A stretch of 64,000 nt of DNA, taken from Styela clava. Its lineage: Eukaryota > Chordata > Ascidiacea > Stolidobranchia > Styelidae. The DNA is taken from assembly GCF_964204865.1 (NCBI RefSeq), contig NC_135254.1:14451001-14515000 (forward strand), written 5' to 3'. Shown here one piece after another: positions 48,673-62,300 of this stretch (positions are counted from its first letter, which is position 1; every line of letters starts with the position of its first letter). Position numbers and translations under genes: made by a program. The notes below the pieces were generated by a model, which was not told where the DNA came from, did no database searches, and saw only the letters and a program-made list of their open reading frames with translations.

Positions 48673-49431
48673 GGTCAAATAATACAAAAACTCGAGGTTA
48701 GCCTAAATTCTACAGAAAAAAAGGTCTCAGCAACAGATTACTTGAAACCAGACAAACATCAAAGTCCAAAGGTCTGTACACTCTGCGGGAGACCGATTAC
48801 AAACTTGATCAACACGATTAGTCCATGCATGGGCCAAATAAAAAAGATTTGGTGTCAATTTCCGACCCACTCGCAATCTGTGTTGATAGGAGTCAAGAAT
48901 ATCGTTACTTTAGCAGTGCATAACGTAACCCCGTTATCGTGAATTTACATTGTCCTACTTTTATATTTTCCTTGTTTATTGGACCGCGTCAGTGTACATA
49001 ACGATCGTCTCAATATTATATTGTTGTTGATGTTATTATTCTTCTCTTTCGTCATGATGAAATCCCTTTTCTCTTCGAATACAGGACCAATTGTTTTGAA
49101 ATTTTCATCAGTTAAAGATTGATTTTTTTGCCAGAAAGCTATTACTTTTACCTATTTCAAAAATTTCTGTGGACTTTAGAGATTCGTTTGAGATGTGTCA
49201 GAATCAAAAATAGCGACACCTTGTGACATGTCCATATATTTGAGCACAACTCTCTTTTTCATTTAATATTAATTCTTGGATGTTTTGAATCAAAAAAGGG
49301 GAAATGATGCTTCTATTTTTATCAATCCCAAACAATCAAACAATACATGAAAAAATCCATGATGACTGTATTTTTTGGTTAACGAAATAATAAAACTCTC
49401 TATCTCTCTCCACGACTTAGGATAGGATAGG

Positions 49432-49766
49432 ATTTACATATTTATCCCGGGGGAGAGGAAAGCCGATAAGACGGCTTATCCATATGGCGAACCCCGGCCT
49501 CTCGTCCGGTTACCATTTCAAGTCGGGTATGGGATTAGTTATATTGTTTGTTTTCGGAAGCATGGACTTGGTGGTGGAGGAAGCCGTAACCGTCCAGCGG
49601 TTACGTGAACCACCCAACGACGGCGAGGAGTCCAGCAATCCTCTCGCACATAATCATCCCTGCATGGGATTCGAATCTGTGAACCCACGCAGAGTAATTA
49701 GAGGTGCGGTGGCGAGCGTATTCCTAACGCTTAGCCCGTTGAGCCACACCGCCGGCTTCCTATTCA
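49432..49766 (-). repeat. SINE copy, family A, full length, best preserved
   Basis: Read on the reverse strand it runs from the head 'ggcggtgtggctcaacgggc' (box A 49746-49734; box B ATTCGAATCCC near 49677-49666) to 'gccgtcttatcggctttcct' and the tail of repeated 'atcct' at about 49432. Its 3' half is nearly identical to the copies at 613 and 19434. Confidence 0.88.
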
Positions 49767-49779
49767 TTCAATTCGTTTA

Positions 49780-49895
49780 TCACGGTAAGCCGCGGCCTCT
49801 CGTCCGGTAACCAGTTCATGTCGGGTTTGAGAATAGTTTACCATATATTTATTTCAGATGCGTGGACTTGATGGTGGAGGAAGTTGTCACCGACA
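49780..49895 (-). repeat. Second partial SINE directly beside the full copy
   Basis: 'taagccgcggcctctcgtcc', 'ggtaaccagttcatgtcggg' and 'ggacttgatggtggaggaag' on the plus strand repeat the SINE body in the same orientation, 15 bases from the head of the previous copy. Confidence 0.75.
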
Positions 49896-50317
49896 CAAAT
49901 ACAGCAATCAAAAATTTTCGTGTATTAAAGTGATATTCTGGGAAGCACACGCATGGCGGCGACATAGAGCGGCCAAAATAACAAATCGTCCTAAATTTCC
50001 TCTTTATAACTCGGCGTTCATAATATACTGCTTCAGTTTTAATATAGTTCCGTTGAAGTCGGGCCGAAACCATTTTATACGTTGCCTTATTTTCTGGCGG
50101 AGGATAATTATTGAATGATATTCTAGTTACAATTTTTGCGCATAGTTACGAACGTCGATATCTAAGTTCTTCATAAAAAATGATGGTTCAATTGTGTTAG
50201 TACAGACGAAATTTCCCCTCAATAGGACTGATAGATACTTGTAGTATATTGTCTTTATTATTTAATATTGTAACTTTGTTCTACAATAAGCAGTGAAGCA
50301 ATAGTGATCAACCCATA

Positions 50318-53300
50318 ATGGGTTGTGGTTCATCACAAGCTGTTAAAGTTGGTAGTCACAGTGGTCTGGAAAATAGTTCGAGTAATGGATGGACTAAAGG
50401 CAATCTGATGAAAGGTGAGGTAGTAAAACATAAATTGAATTTCACTACGGATTCATAGTAAAACGAACCATTATAAGATTTGAATCGATGGATAATCAAC
50501 TGTGCAATTGAAAGAGCATCCCTACCGATTATCGCGACGAGCCAAATGGACCAACCAGTGACGGGTCACGTAGGCAAAATTCATCAATTTATATGTAGGG
50601 ATTTAAGCTGTGTAATGAAATTTGCAGTTTTTCAATTTTTTTTTTAAACTTGAACAAATGCAAGTTAAATGTATAATGTCCGACTGGCGAATGATCGATC
50701 AGTACTTCATTTTCTAGCTAAATTGCGCAAATATGAAATGTGACAAATATTCTGCTTATGATCGGTCAACGATTATGAAAATTCACATTTTTATTTTTTA
50801 TATTTCTACAGCGGCTTTCAGGGACATAATTTGTATAATGAAGCAATTAAATTTCCATAATTGTAGCAGCCTACATGGTACATTACTTTATTCGACCAAT
50901 AAATCACTAATTTCGATGTCACGCCAGGTCGTAAATATTTATAATCCTTTCTACGCGGGGGTTCTGCTAGTTACCAAAGTTCAAATAGTTTGATTACCTG
51001 TTTGCTAAATGTTGTGACATGTTTTTTAATAGTCGTTTGTTACGTCACACATCAATTTTGTGTTAATCGTGAGTATATTCAGTTAATCGACATTCTTGTT
51101 GTGCAAAGCAATTGTCGAGTACAATATAAATATATTCTTGTTACTTTCGAATTTTAGATGGTGGCCTCGTGGAGGCATTGATGGATACTTGATAGTTGTA
51201 CTGGGGTTTTGTTGAACTCATTGCATGCAGTCCTAAAATGTATTTTTAAAATGCTCCGCAAAGCACATCTTTCTAACTTTTAAAGATGTTACCATTGATT
51301 TAAATAGTGACAATATTATTTATTTTTAAAAAATCCAATCCGAAAATTGGAAATATTCGAAAATTTTGCTAGGCACACACAAAAAAGTGAAAATGGCGTA
51401 TATTTACTCCAAAATGTTAGTAAAAGGCCAATTTACTGTGCTATATCACAGGAAAACAGCCATTTTAATATTGTAAGAATGATCAATTGTAATTTAAGGT
51501 CAGCCCACTAGATATTTCATAAGTAAACTCTTACGGCTTATATTCTTTTTGGCGTCTTCCTAGTATCTATTGGTGACCTACTACATAGTTCGTCAAGCTG
51601 CTGTACAATCGATTAAAATTTAGGGGAAGTAAAACATAACTACTTCTGACCAATTCAATTTACGTCTAATAAAGAATATAAATTATAAAGTACTGCAAAT
51701 TTGATATTAACTGAGAAACAAGTATGATTGTGAGTTCAATTGTTTACAAATTCCATTAAACAATAATTTCAACTTTTTCAATATACATAGTACGGTTAGG
51801 TAGTGACCTCTAACTCCAGAGACTATAAATTATGAAGCCCTGTCTGTCGTGTAATTATTCTTATCAACGTTGGTAAATATGCTTCAAGGGTCTGTACGAA
51901 TATGGAACGTCTAGCAATGTTTACCAAGTCAATATTAAAGATGGTGTTAAGCTGGCTGTTTCAGTTTAGACTTTGCGTTCGGGCCCAATGAAAATACATT
52001 TATAGTATGTTAAACACTAATCATACCAAAATCGTTATATTAAGCATACCCGCTTTATTAAATACAGGTTTGCTCAGCAGTAAGCGCCGTATTCTGCTTA
52101 ATCGCCTTTGATGTTATTTATAATTATTATATCTTCGTTACCCCGTTTGATTTAAATGCAACGCAAAGATTTTCACGAGTTGTTCAAAGTTTCAGATTCA
52201 TATCTTTGCCCATCACAATATCAATATTCGTTTCTTGTAACCAATCCAGGTCCACATTTGAAATAATATTTTATTACCCCACGATGAAGTTAACGATAGA
52301 TTTTACATGAAATATTTTGTGTTTTTAAAATATTGAATTGAATACCTTATTCGCCCTGTCGCTCACATGCAGCAATGGTTTTAATAAATTACTGGTTTAG
52401 AATTTGTCCCCGTTCCCCAAAACAGGTATCATATCGTTTTCGAGTGTTCCCAATGCAATGAATGCCTGTAATGATTCGGATTTTGTCGGTCTTCGTCGGA
52501 TATATAAACGGCTAAGGATTTGGCGACAGCATGAGGATAATTATATCGAAAATATGCAAGTATTTTGAAATATTTGTTCTAGTCGCAACGTAACGTCAAT
52601 GATGCGTCAGTTAGTGATACGCAAATATAATTTACAAACATGTAACTTCTATTTATTATTTGTTAGGATATAGTCGTATATTGTCGTCATGGGCGCGGTG
52701 ATTACAAACAGTAAAAATATTAAACTTTGTGTTAGATAAAACGATTATACTCTAATTTAGTCAAGAAAAACATGTTTTTCTCCATTATGACATACCTTAC
52801 GAAATCGCTGCCGATTTCCGTTTTCTTTGTAAGCAATTCATTATTTATTTACTGTGTAAATACTATTACCAGATTCCATTTTATATTCATCAATGAAATT
52901 ATCACACAAGAGCAATTCTCCGCTATATAGTGAAGGACAATTCTACTTGAGCGTCCTTTGACATTTTTACTATTATCAATATGAATGACTATGTCGTAAT
53001 AAAAATCTTTCAAAGCCTAAGCGGCTATTTATGCAGTGAATTATTAAAATTGCGGAGACACATTTCTCATGTATTACAGAGATTCAGAAATATTATAATA
53101 TTATTTTGTTTTGTTCCCAAAATGGGGGGTTAACCTGTATATACTGCAAAACGTATCATATGCCGGCCACATAACCATTTTGCAATTATTTTCCATTCAC
53201 GTGGTGGCTATTGTGCCCCGATATTTGATGAGGAATTAGAAAACTGTTTGGTAACAATGTAGGAACATTTATTATTTTAAAATAATAGTGACCCATAATC

Positions 53301-56300
53301 TATAATTCATCAGGAGTCAAAAAATAAAAAATCCGATTTACAACTGATGAACTGCGGCCTTGGTATTACTTGGATTGTTTGTAGGTTAGTCGAACATGGA
53401 TATCCATGCCGTCACTTAATCTCCGTAGATAACCGTTTTAATTAATACCACTGGCTTGGCAATCATAACTGTATAAATTGCTAACCCCTCGACCGATCTT
53501 GTTCAGATTTTGATTCGGACGAAGTATTTCGGGAAGCAGACGTGATATCAACAAATTCAACAGAAATAATTGGACGTCGAACGTGGAGTTGTGATTCGGA
53601 CAGTGATAAAAATGGTTATAATACAACATCATCATTACAAAAATCATCCGGCAAAAACGGCACTCCGGCATCAAATGCAAATAATACTGCGACAAACAAA
53701 AACAATGTACAAAGTCCGGAATTATATAGAACTCAAAGTCCTGGTAAAACTCCTGGAAATATGGACCTCAAAGAAAGAATTGATATTTTATCACAAAGAC
53801 GAAGGAGTTTACAATTTGAAATTGGTCGTGATTCGAATACAAGTGACAATTTTGATTATTTACATGCTAATGGTAATGGAAGTCCTAAGCTACAAGGTTC
53901 GTCCAAGCCGCCTGCTCAAGAATTTCCAAAAGTAAGATTAGGGTTTATTTCTAGCAGTAGTAAAACTCAATGAATAATGATGTACTTTTGATGACGGATG
54001 GAATTGAATGTATATAAAGATAAGAATTCGCACAGTAATCAACTTTTCTACATTGCTGCTTGCCACTAAAAAGCACTCAAATGAGCCGACTATTTTACTA
54101 GCAAGTTTCAATATATAAGCATGTAAAGGGGTAGTAATTTTTTTAAACGCTCATCGAATCGCCCATTGAAAATTTGTAAAATTACAGTTTGTTTTCAGAG
54201 TCAGAATATTCGCATGGCGCACTTCTTTTTTAAAGCATTTTTCGAGTCCGACTCTCAATTGAGTTTTTGAAGTAAAAATATTTTTTTCAGAGAAGATCAA
54301 TATTCCCTCCACCTCCCGATCGCAGTGAAAATCCGTCACCATTTGGAACAAGAGCCAGGTATCGGTATGATCATATTTTGAATATAGTGTGAAATAATTT
54401 CGCACACGCTTCTAATTTGTAACCAACAAAAATGTAATTGATTGAATTCTCTCTACTGGACTTTCAATAATTTGAATAAATAACACTATAATTCGTGAAA
54501 TTGTCGATTGGTATTAGATGCCGTCTTACAGAACAATGAGCAAGCAGAAGTTAGTATACCTTTGCGAACATTGAATTGATTTGTGTTACCACCGTTATAT
54601 TCGGTAAAAATGAATTCCACATTATGATTTATAATATTCATATGAATTATATTCATTTCTCATTTGGGAGTTTGCACGCTGGGTGATATCGAGTGACCAA
54701 ACTAAATTTCGAGCTAATTATGATTTGTGTTGTATTTTTATTTGTAAATATACCCAACCCAGCGACACAACCGCATCAATCGCAAAATGCTAGTGTCGAT
54801 AAAATTGGTTAATTTAGCTATTTTGCATGTCGCTAACAATCGCCGTAGATTTATTACGTTTGGCAAATTATTATTTTTATACGTATTCGTTATTTTATTT
54901 CAGATTAACCCTCACAGATAGCCAGAAGGAATTTTTTAAAATGCTGGACGAAAAAATTGCCCAGGTAATAAAAATAAATACGAAATTATGATTATAATTG
55001 ATGATACTTTATGTAACCACCGACTCTATGTTGCTTTTTATGTGATATATATATTTTTTTTTTATATACACAACATATATTGTTCTATAGCCTACGACGC
55101 ACTTTAGCTTAGCATATAGTCATATACCTTGCATAGGTCATGAGCCTACAACAGAAAATCATTATAACAACCGAGGCCATATCTGGCAACAGGCACTAAT
55201 CATTGGAACTATGTCCGTTCAGATTCGTCGGGTGCATTGAACGTCGCTAACACTTAAGTACACACTTGTGGATTTTCTTACACAATACAATACATTACAA
55301 AGTTATCATTATCATAAGATTTTCAATACAAGATTCAATTCAAACGAAGATCTATTGAACCTCATGGTATTGTGCCGTGGCTTTAGTGAGCCACACAATT
55401 AACCAGCGAAGGGTTCGAAATTTGGTTCATTCATATAGAGATTTTTGAATGACTGAATAACCACGCACTTACAGTAAATATACTGATTTTTAAAAAGTAC
55501 TCTCAGATAGTAACAAATTATTTGAATAAAATGCGAATGAATCGATTAGGTTATACTCTTATTTATTAAATATTAAAATTAAGAAAACGGGTGTTCGTTA
55601 GTCGTTTTCGGCTAGGTGCCAAAACAGGAAACTTTACTGTGGATATGTCAGCGAATTTTGATTATGCGTCATAAAAACAGTGATTCATTGTACCTCTGTG
55701 AAATTTTTTTTTAACACAACTGTGTTCTGGAATGGGTACTTATTTTCTATTTGTCGATTCCGCTGTCAATTAATGGTTGACTTTAGCTGCTTCCAACATT
55801 TATAGACATTGCGAAATTACCATCTAAGTATATTTCTAGCTATATCAATCAAATGTTTCCATGGTGCACTAAATATTTAGGTTTTTATTTGTACATAATA
55901 AACTAAAGACAAACAGAGTTAACTGTTCGGAACTATATTTAGAATTTGTACCTAGGTACACGACCAACAATGCGGTAGTGTAACATATACGATCTCAAAA
56001 GCAAATAAATTGTATATATGACAGTAATGCCTTATTATTAGGTGATCAACACCTACGGTATTGGTAACCGTCACAAAACAGTAATCTCAAATAACATATT
56101 CTTTGGAATTTTAAAATCATCCAAAATATGAATGCTGCAATACTGAAATAAATATAAATGAAATAAAATAGTCATGCGTGGCACAGAAATTAATTTTTGG
56201 AAAATGTTTAAATTTGGGGTTTAAAAATGCATTTTTGTCATCGGATTTTTCGAATTTATATATTTTGCATATTTGATGCTGAAACGCCAGTGCCGTTGCT

Positions 56301-59300
56301 TATTTTCATCTATGGAGCAGTTCGATATATAATAATAGATACTTGATATTTAGGCGATTGGTAATTTGGCAGTAATATTACTGATTTTAACACGCATCAG
56401 TTGTCCTTTGTCAGAGTATCACATTATAGCACATTGAAAACAAAGCGGCACGTGTCATAACCAAATGTTTTTTTTATGAAAGGCGTATCGCGTTTTACCC
56501 AAGTCAAGCTTTACGCAGGTCCTTAGCAATATTCATCGGTACATGTCTGGCATTGGATCATTATGACATGTACTCTATGTGCACATGACACAATTGGCAA
56601 TAAGAAATAGCCACTTAGATTACTGTATTTTAGTGCATATTCTAAAAAATTACCGAAATCACTATACCCCTGGTGGATACGGAAATTAAAATTATACAAC
56701 TTTTATATTGTAGATCCGTAACAATCAGTTTATTAGGTTAAACCTTTTTGTTTTGATATTGCCAGCTGTATTTATGCTTTATGTTTCGGTCGCACCCATA
56801 TTTTCTTATGTATTGCTATGGCGGCAAGGACGTTTACTAAGATTTACTGTAAGAAAATTCATCGATTTCAAAATGCATTTCTGTGTATTTGAACCTGTTG
56901 ATCATGCGTGACAAATCGCCATGTCTGGTTGTATATTGAACGTAATAAAAGTGTACCTAAATTATCAAATGTGTCCAATTTGGCTATATAAAAGATATGA
57001 ATTACGCGGAAAGTATAGTGATTTTTCTACTTTCTCTTTTTATAAGCCATTTTATGATGGCATAAAATATTATTGCTCATACAGAAGTTACCTTTAGTTT
57101 TATGACATAAAATTGAGCCCTTCGGGTTATTGGGCTTGATGTCAGCACAATACAGAGTTTAACAACTGTGTAACGGAAGGTTGTTTACCTTTCATACGCT
57201 GAAGATTATAATGTTGCAGCAGTCAGTTATTTGCGTAGGAAATTTCTACCATTTGTTGCATTCTGCAGCTGATGAATATTTTCGAATGGGTACCAGGGAA
57301 ACAATTTTACAAATCTTATTGTGCTATTCATATATACCTAAGAAACTGAGCGTATTCAATTGACAGTACAAGTGTGAATAACTATTTGAGCGTTTGTTCA
57401 CGACTTCTTTTCTTATCGAATACCTTTCACATATTGCCTTGTGGTAAACTGAGATGTACAAGAATCTATTAAAAACAAAAAACATAGTAGCGTGGTTATT
57501 GGCCTGTATCATTTTATGAGCGTCAACCGGCGGTCATGTTTCAATACTATCACTTTAGACCTTGATGCTGTTGTTGAATGTTTGTCTAATCATGTTACAA
57601 GACAGTATCTGGTCAACTGTCATGAACTAATGTTTGCCAACAATGGATGGAGCACGCTATAATTTACAAATTAAAGCCGTGACTAGAGCAACAGCAAATA
57701 TCAGAACGATGACTAGTGTTTCTACCAAACGCCAAGAAAATTGAGCGCCAAAATTGTCAGCATTTTTCTGTATTTGACTAACTTTGCAAACTTGGGTGGT
57801 TTTTCATCGCGGTTTGTAACAGATCATATGTCTTTAAAATCATTTCTTCGCAAAATTCGAACTGCATATTGTGCTTATACCTTGGTAAATCCAGTTTACT
57901 CTATATGTAATCTCCAATGGAAGCGTGCCTTGTAGAAAGCAAACATTATAACGCCCCAATCTGAGCGATCAGCACATGAAAGAGACTGTTTTTGACGTCA
58001 TAGGGAATATTGATATTATTCGATTGTCCTATTTTTTCATCACTCAAATTCGTTTACTAGATAGTATTCACTACTTATTTTTCAACCCTTTTTATTCTAC
58101 CAATCGATATTTCTATATGTACTTTTTTCCTATTTTGTTAATGGTATGATTTCACCAGAAGGCTCAACGGCCTTTGAAATACATTGCTTGAAGAATATCA
58201 GAATACTGACAAAAACTATTCTATATCGTCGTGAAATGTTGATCGGGTTTCTGTTATATATTGTGAACAATATCCAAACAGGTCACACAAATAATTGTTT
58301 CTACTAATATTGAGAAGATTTAGGATTTCCTAAATTTTTTGAGTCAAGCATATAAAATGCATGAATATAATTCTAATATACCGTATGCTGCCTATTTTCA
58401 CCTAGTTTAAAATTTCTTCGAAAAGTTTAGGACCTAAACTGTTCATATTCGAGTATGATAAACAAATAATACGGTCTATTCAGAATCGGTAGATCATTGA
58501 ATCATGGTTGGCAATAATAATATGAAATCATAAGTTTCATGTTTCAAGTGAAATCACTATGATGAAATTAAGTTAGTTTTGGTTATGGAATCAAATTTGA
58601 TCGTTCTAAGATAATTTTATACAATTCCCTGAGTTTTGTTTTTTAATGCCTACAAATCTTAACATTCGTGAGTCGACCCTGTCACGTACAATTGTTCATT
58701 TTCCTTCAATAAGAAGATTTTACAGCTTTATAAAGTAAACACATTTTAATAAAGCTTTGTTTGCGTTGATAACTCTTTGTTCGTCCGATTAACTTTACCC
58801 ATACACTTGATTAGATGGCATGTTCTGTTCTGATTCAGTATAGCTTTATTGAGTTAAAGAACATTCATTTTGTTATTTAAGTTATGACTATATAACTCTG
58901 CTCCTTTGTTTACGCAATTTAAAAAAAAAAACATTAAATATTTTTTATAATTAAAACGTGATTAAACATCGGGCCAATACTTTTGTGGTAATTTACACAA
59001 CTGCTTAAATTGACTGCATAATTGCGGGGGTTGGGGGTGGGGACATCATTTTGTTGTTTTATCTTACCATCTTTTGTGTAATATGGGAACATTACATTTG
59101 GTCATCTTTATCCGCCGATCTTTCTGCAAACTCGATGCTCACAGCCCGAGCGCCACTTTCGTGTCCATATATTGCTCTCTTATTTGTACATATTGGAAGA
59201 GTTTTCCTGTGTCCGGCTCTTATATATATTATTAAGTATAAAATCAACACGGAAAGCTCGTTATATCGAAATTACTATGTTTCCCTAAGAATTTCAATAA

Positions 59301-62300
59301 ATTGATTTTAACAATTAAGCTGAATAAATTAGCGCGGGAATTCATCTATTTTAACGCATATTTATCTTTGATGTTGACTTTGCAGTGGCAATTTTGCAGC
59401 GAATTACTCAATCTAACACTATTGCATAGAAATATGTTTCGTGAAACATTCAAATTTGAATATTCCTTCCCACACAACATTAGGTATAGTACGATATATT
59501 TTATGTGTACATTGCTCTTTATCTACATAGACTCTTGAGATGCGAATAAGGGTCGCCGAAAAACAACATATTTGTAATATGTCGGTCGTTAGGCGAATAA
59601 TATCAGACAGTTAGACCACATAACAATACTCTTATGCTTTAATTAATCAATATAATACTCATGGTAACAAAGTTTGAAATCAGCTAAAAAATACGTTATT
59701 TTTAATTTGAATATTAAATCTTTTGATGTGACACAAATCGAGTAAAAGTGGTAGGCTACATTTTATTATCCGCCGCAAGGCGTTGCTTGAAATTCATTTT
59801 CTCAAAGATCACAGGTTTGTCACGTTACGTGGCAATTGTTTGACAGGCGCTCCGAATGCTTGTACCTTTGGACTGTATGCCAATAAAAACTAAAAATATC
59901 ATTGTCAGTTGATAGACTAACCTGCTGCGCGAAAATGAATCTACAGCAATAAACCACCCATGACAAATATTTACGCGTATTTGGTGTAGTCATTTTATTG
60001 CCTTGCTGAAAAGTTTCGTCAAGGACATGTGTTGTAAGCACTTTTCATATAAATTATTATTCAATGGTTTTATATTTCACCCCATTGCTTCCGATGATGC
60101 TTTCACGAATTAAGATATTACTAAACTCATAGCATCGATAGCTATGAATGTTTAATTTCTGGGGTATATGGATCGATTCCACAATATATATGTTCCGTGA
60201 TAAACCTTCCCTTTCTTTAAACGTATTGTTATCCTACCAAAAACTAGATTTCCTAAATAGGGCAAAAACCAGTGCAAAGAAAATATGCTAATGATGAAAA
60301 AACAAAATTTGAACCGAACTTGTTTGTGAAAATAGACGAAGATTGTAACTAACGCCAAGTTGGTGTGTTACCATAGGATTTTTAAAGCGCCCGTTTCGCA
60401 ATTTAAGTCGAGACGAGCTATTCCGGAAATCAAATCTTCGTATTAGAAAATTTTATTTATCGATTTCTAATTTGAACTCTCCGGATGGAAGTGGCCTGTT
60501 TTGCCACTTAACAAGAATTAACTGCTAAGCATTCGATCCAGAAAAACTCAAATGGATTTTCCTCTTTTCATTGTTTTATGTGAACTCACTCGACTTTAAC
60601 CGCAAAATCGGACTGGGTGTCAAAACGTCTGTTCTAATGACAGCGAAAACGTGTCGTGGGCTCGCGGTCAAGTTCAAGTTTAGTATTTCATCATTGTAAT
60701 TCAAGTTTATCCCGTGGATAAGACTATTATCCTTATTTTAGTTTATTACATGATCATGCCGGATAGGATATGTTTACGTTAGTTGTTGATTTTGAGAAAA
60801 GCCTCAAACTAGCAAAGAGAAAACTGCGCCATATTTTTCGTCTTTAGAGTACCCCACTCAATTGAGATAAATTACAAATAACCTTTTGCGGTACGTCATC
60901 TAGCTATGTTCTAAGTGGATCGAGTCCTCTTGAGCCTATTTCATCTGTTTTTTACCGGATTGTGACCTCTTTCGGCATGGCTTCCGCAGTTCACTATTTC
61001 AGAAGATGACAGCGGAAACAGCCCCTTGCTCATTTTGAAATATGATGGATTACCTTGTTTATACAAATTTAATATACCACTTGACAATAGCGCTGGCGAA
61101 ATCTATATACATTTTGAAAGTTATGTGTCGATGGTCATCTATTTAAGTTGAGCATTTGAAATTGGGTTTTCATTTTATCTCCTACATTCATCGCGTGTTT
61201 AGCCTACGGTAGTCTACTGTTGATCGCGTAACGTTACTCTGATGACAAGGACTTTGTTTACGCAGGCCTATTCTGTATTAATTCGCACAGTTTTGTAATC
61301 CTAAGTTATCGTGGAACGCAAAATCGGTCTTTCAATCCTAATACTAAAGTTTTCTTTGTATTGTTCGAATGTAACAAAAAAACATCCAAAGTATTATTGT
61401 CAACGCGCGTGCTGTGCTGGACATTGGTTAAGCCAATGTAAACATACGTAAAGGCTACCTCTTTTTGAGCACATACAAAACTTATTATTTACTTATTTCA
61501 TAACAAACACATCTTTGACGATCTTTCATCACTGAGTTCACGGAAGAATTGAGAAAGGCAAAACTATTCTAGCCTGCATTTAGTTGTTGATAAATTGTTA
61601 CTAACAGCACATATGATACGTGTATATTACGTACTCTATTGCTTCAGTTTTATTTCAACTCTACAACTTTGATCAATGTGTATTCACCAAAAAGTCTTTT
61701 TTTAAACACCTAGACCAGTGGTTCCCAACCGGTGGGAAATTTCCCACTAGTGGGAAATTTGGGAGTTGCTGGTGGGAAATAGAATGCCCCTCTAAAAATA
61801 TACGCACAATAACACAATTATTATATACTACACAATGAAAATCACCATATTTATAAGCCTTGAAGCGGAAAAAGATTCCCATTCAATTAATCGAAAATTT
61901 GGTAAAATATCACGGTGTTTGCCATGATATTCGATCGATTTTCGTTGCAGACCTGCTAAGGGGGGTACTCTATTTTCATATGTCTCTGATATATTGGGTA
62001 GACATACGCTCTGATGAACAAATATCTGGCCGGCTCCCTCATTCTAATCAACTTTTAATAAAAGGTAATTATGACTATGTAAAAAGAAATACGATAATAG
62101 TTATCTCGGCTACGTCTCATGTTCATAAAGAAAAATTTTGAGCAACTTCTGCAATGCGTTGTTTGCCCATCTCCAATGGTCCGATGGAGCCTCATCAAAT
62201 AAAGCAACATATTTCAAATATCCATTTGCCTATCAGTTTGCTAAAAAAATCGCAAAATAAAAACAAGATGAGATTCGACAGAAATTCAAATAAGTTTTAA

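Larger units (their letters stand above)
48673..50317. other. Divergent promoter region between acyl-CoA oxidase and C1orf21-like gene
   Basis: The two genes are transcribed away from each other across 1.6 kb, which should include both promoters. Two SINE copies occupy 49432-49895. The rest is AT-rich. I see no strong TATA box or shared motif, and the TACCGGTA pair lies inside the oxidase's first intron instead. Confidence 0.5.

Noticed and set aside
49484-49810. A 108-codon open frame on the plus strand resembling other frames in the window
   Set aside because: It is the antisense reading of the SINE copy at 49432-49766; similar frames recur only because the SINE recurs.
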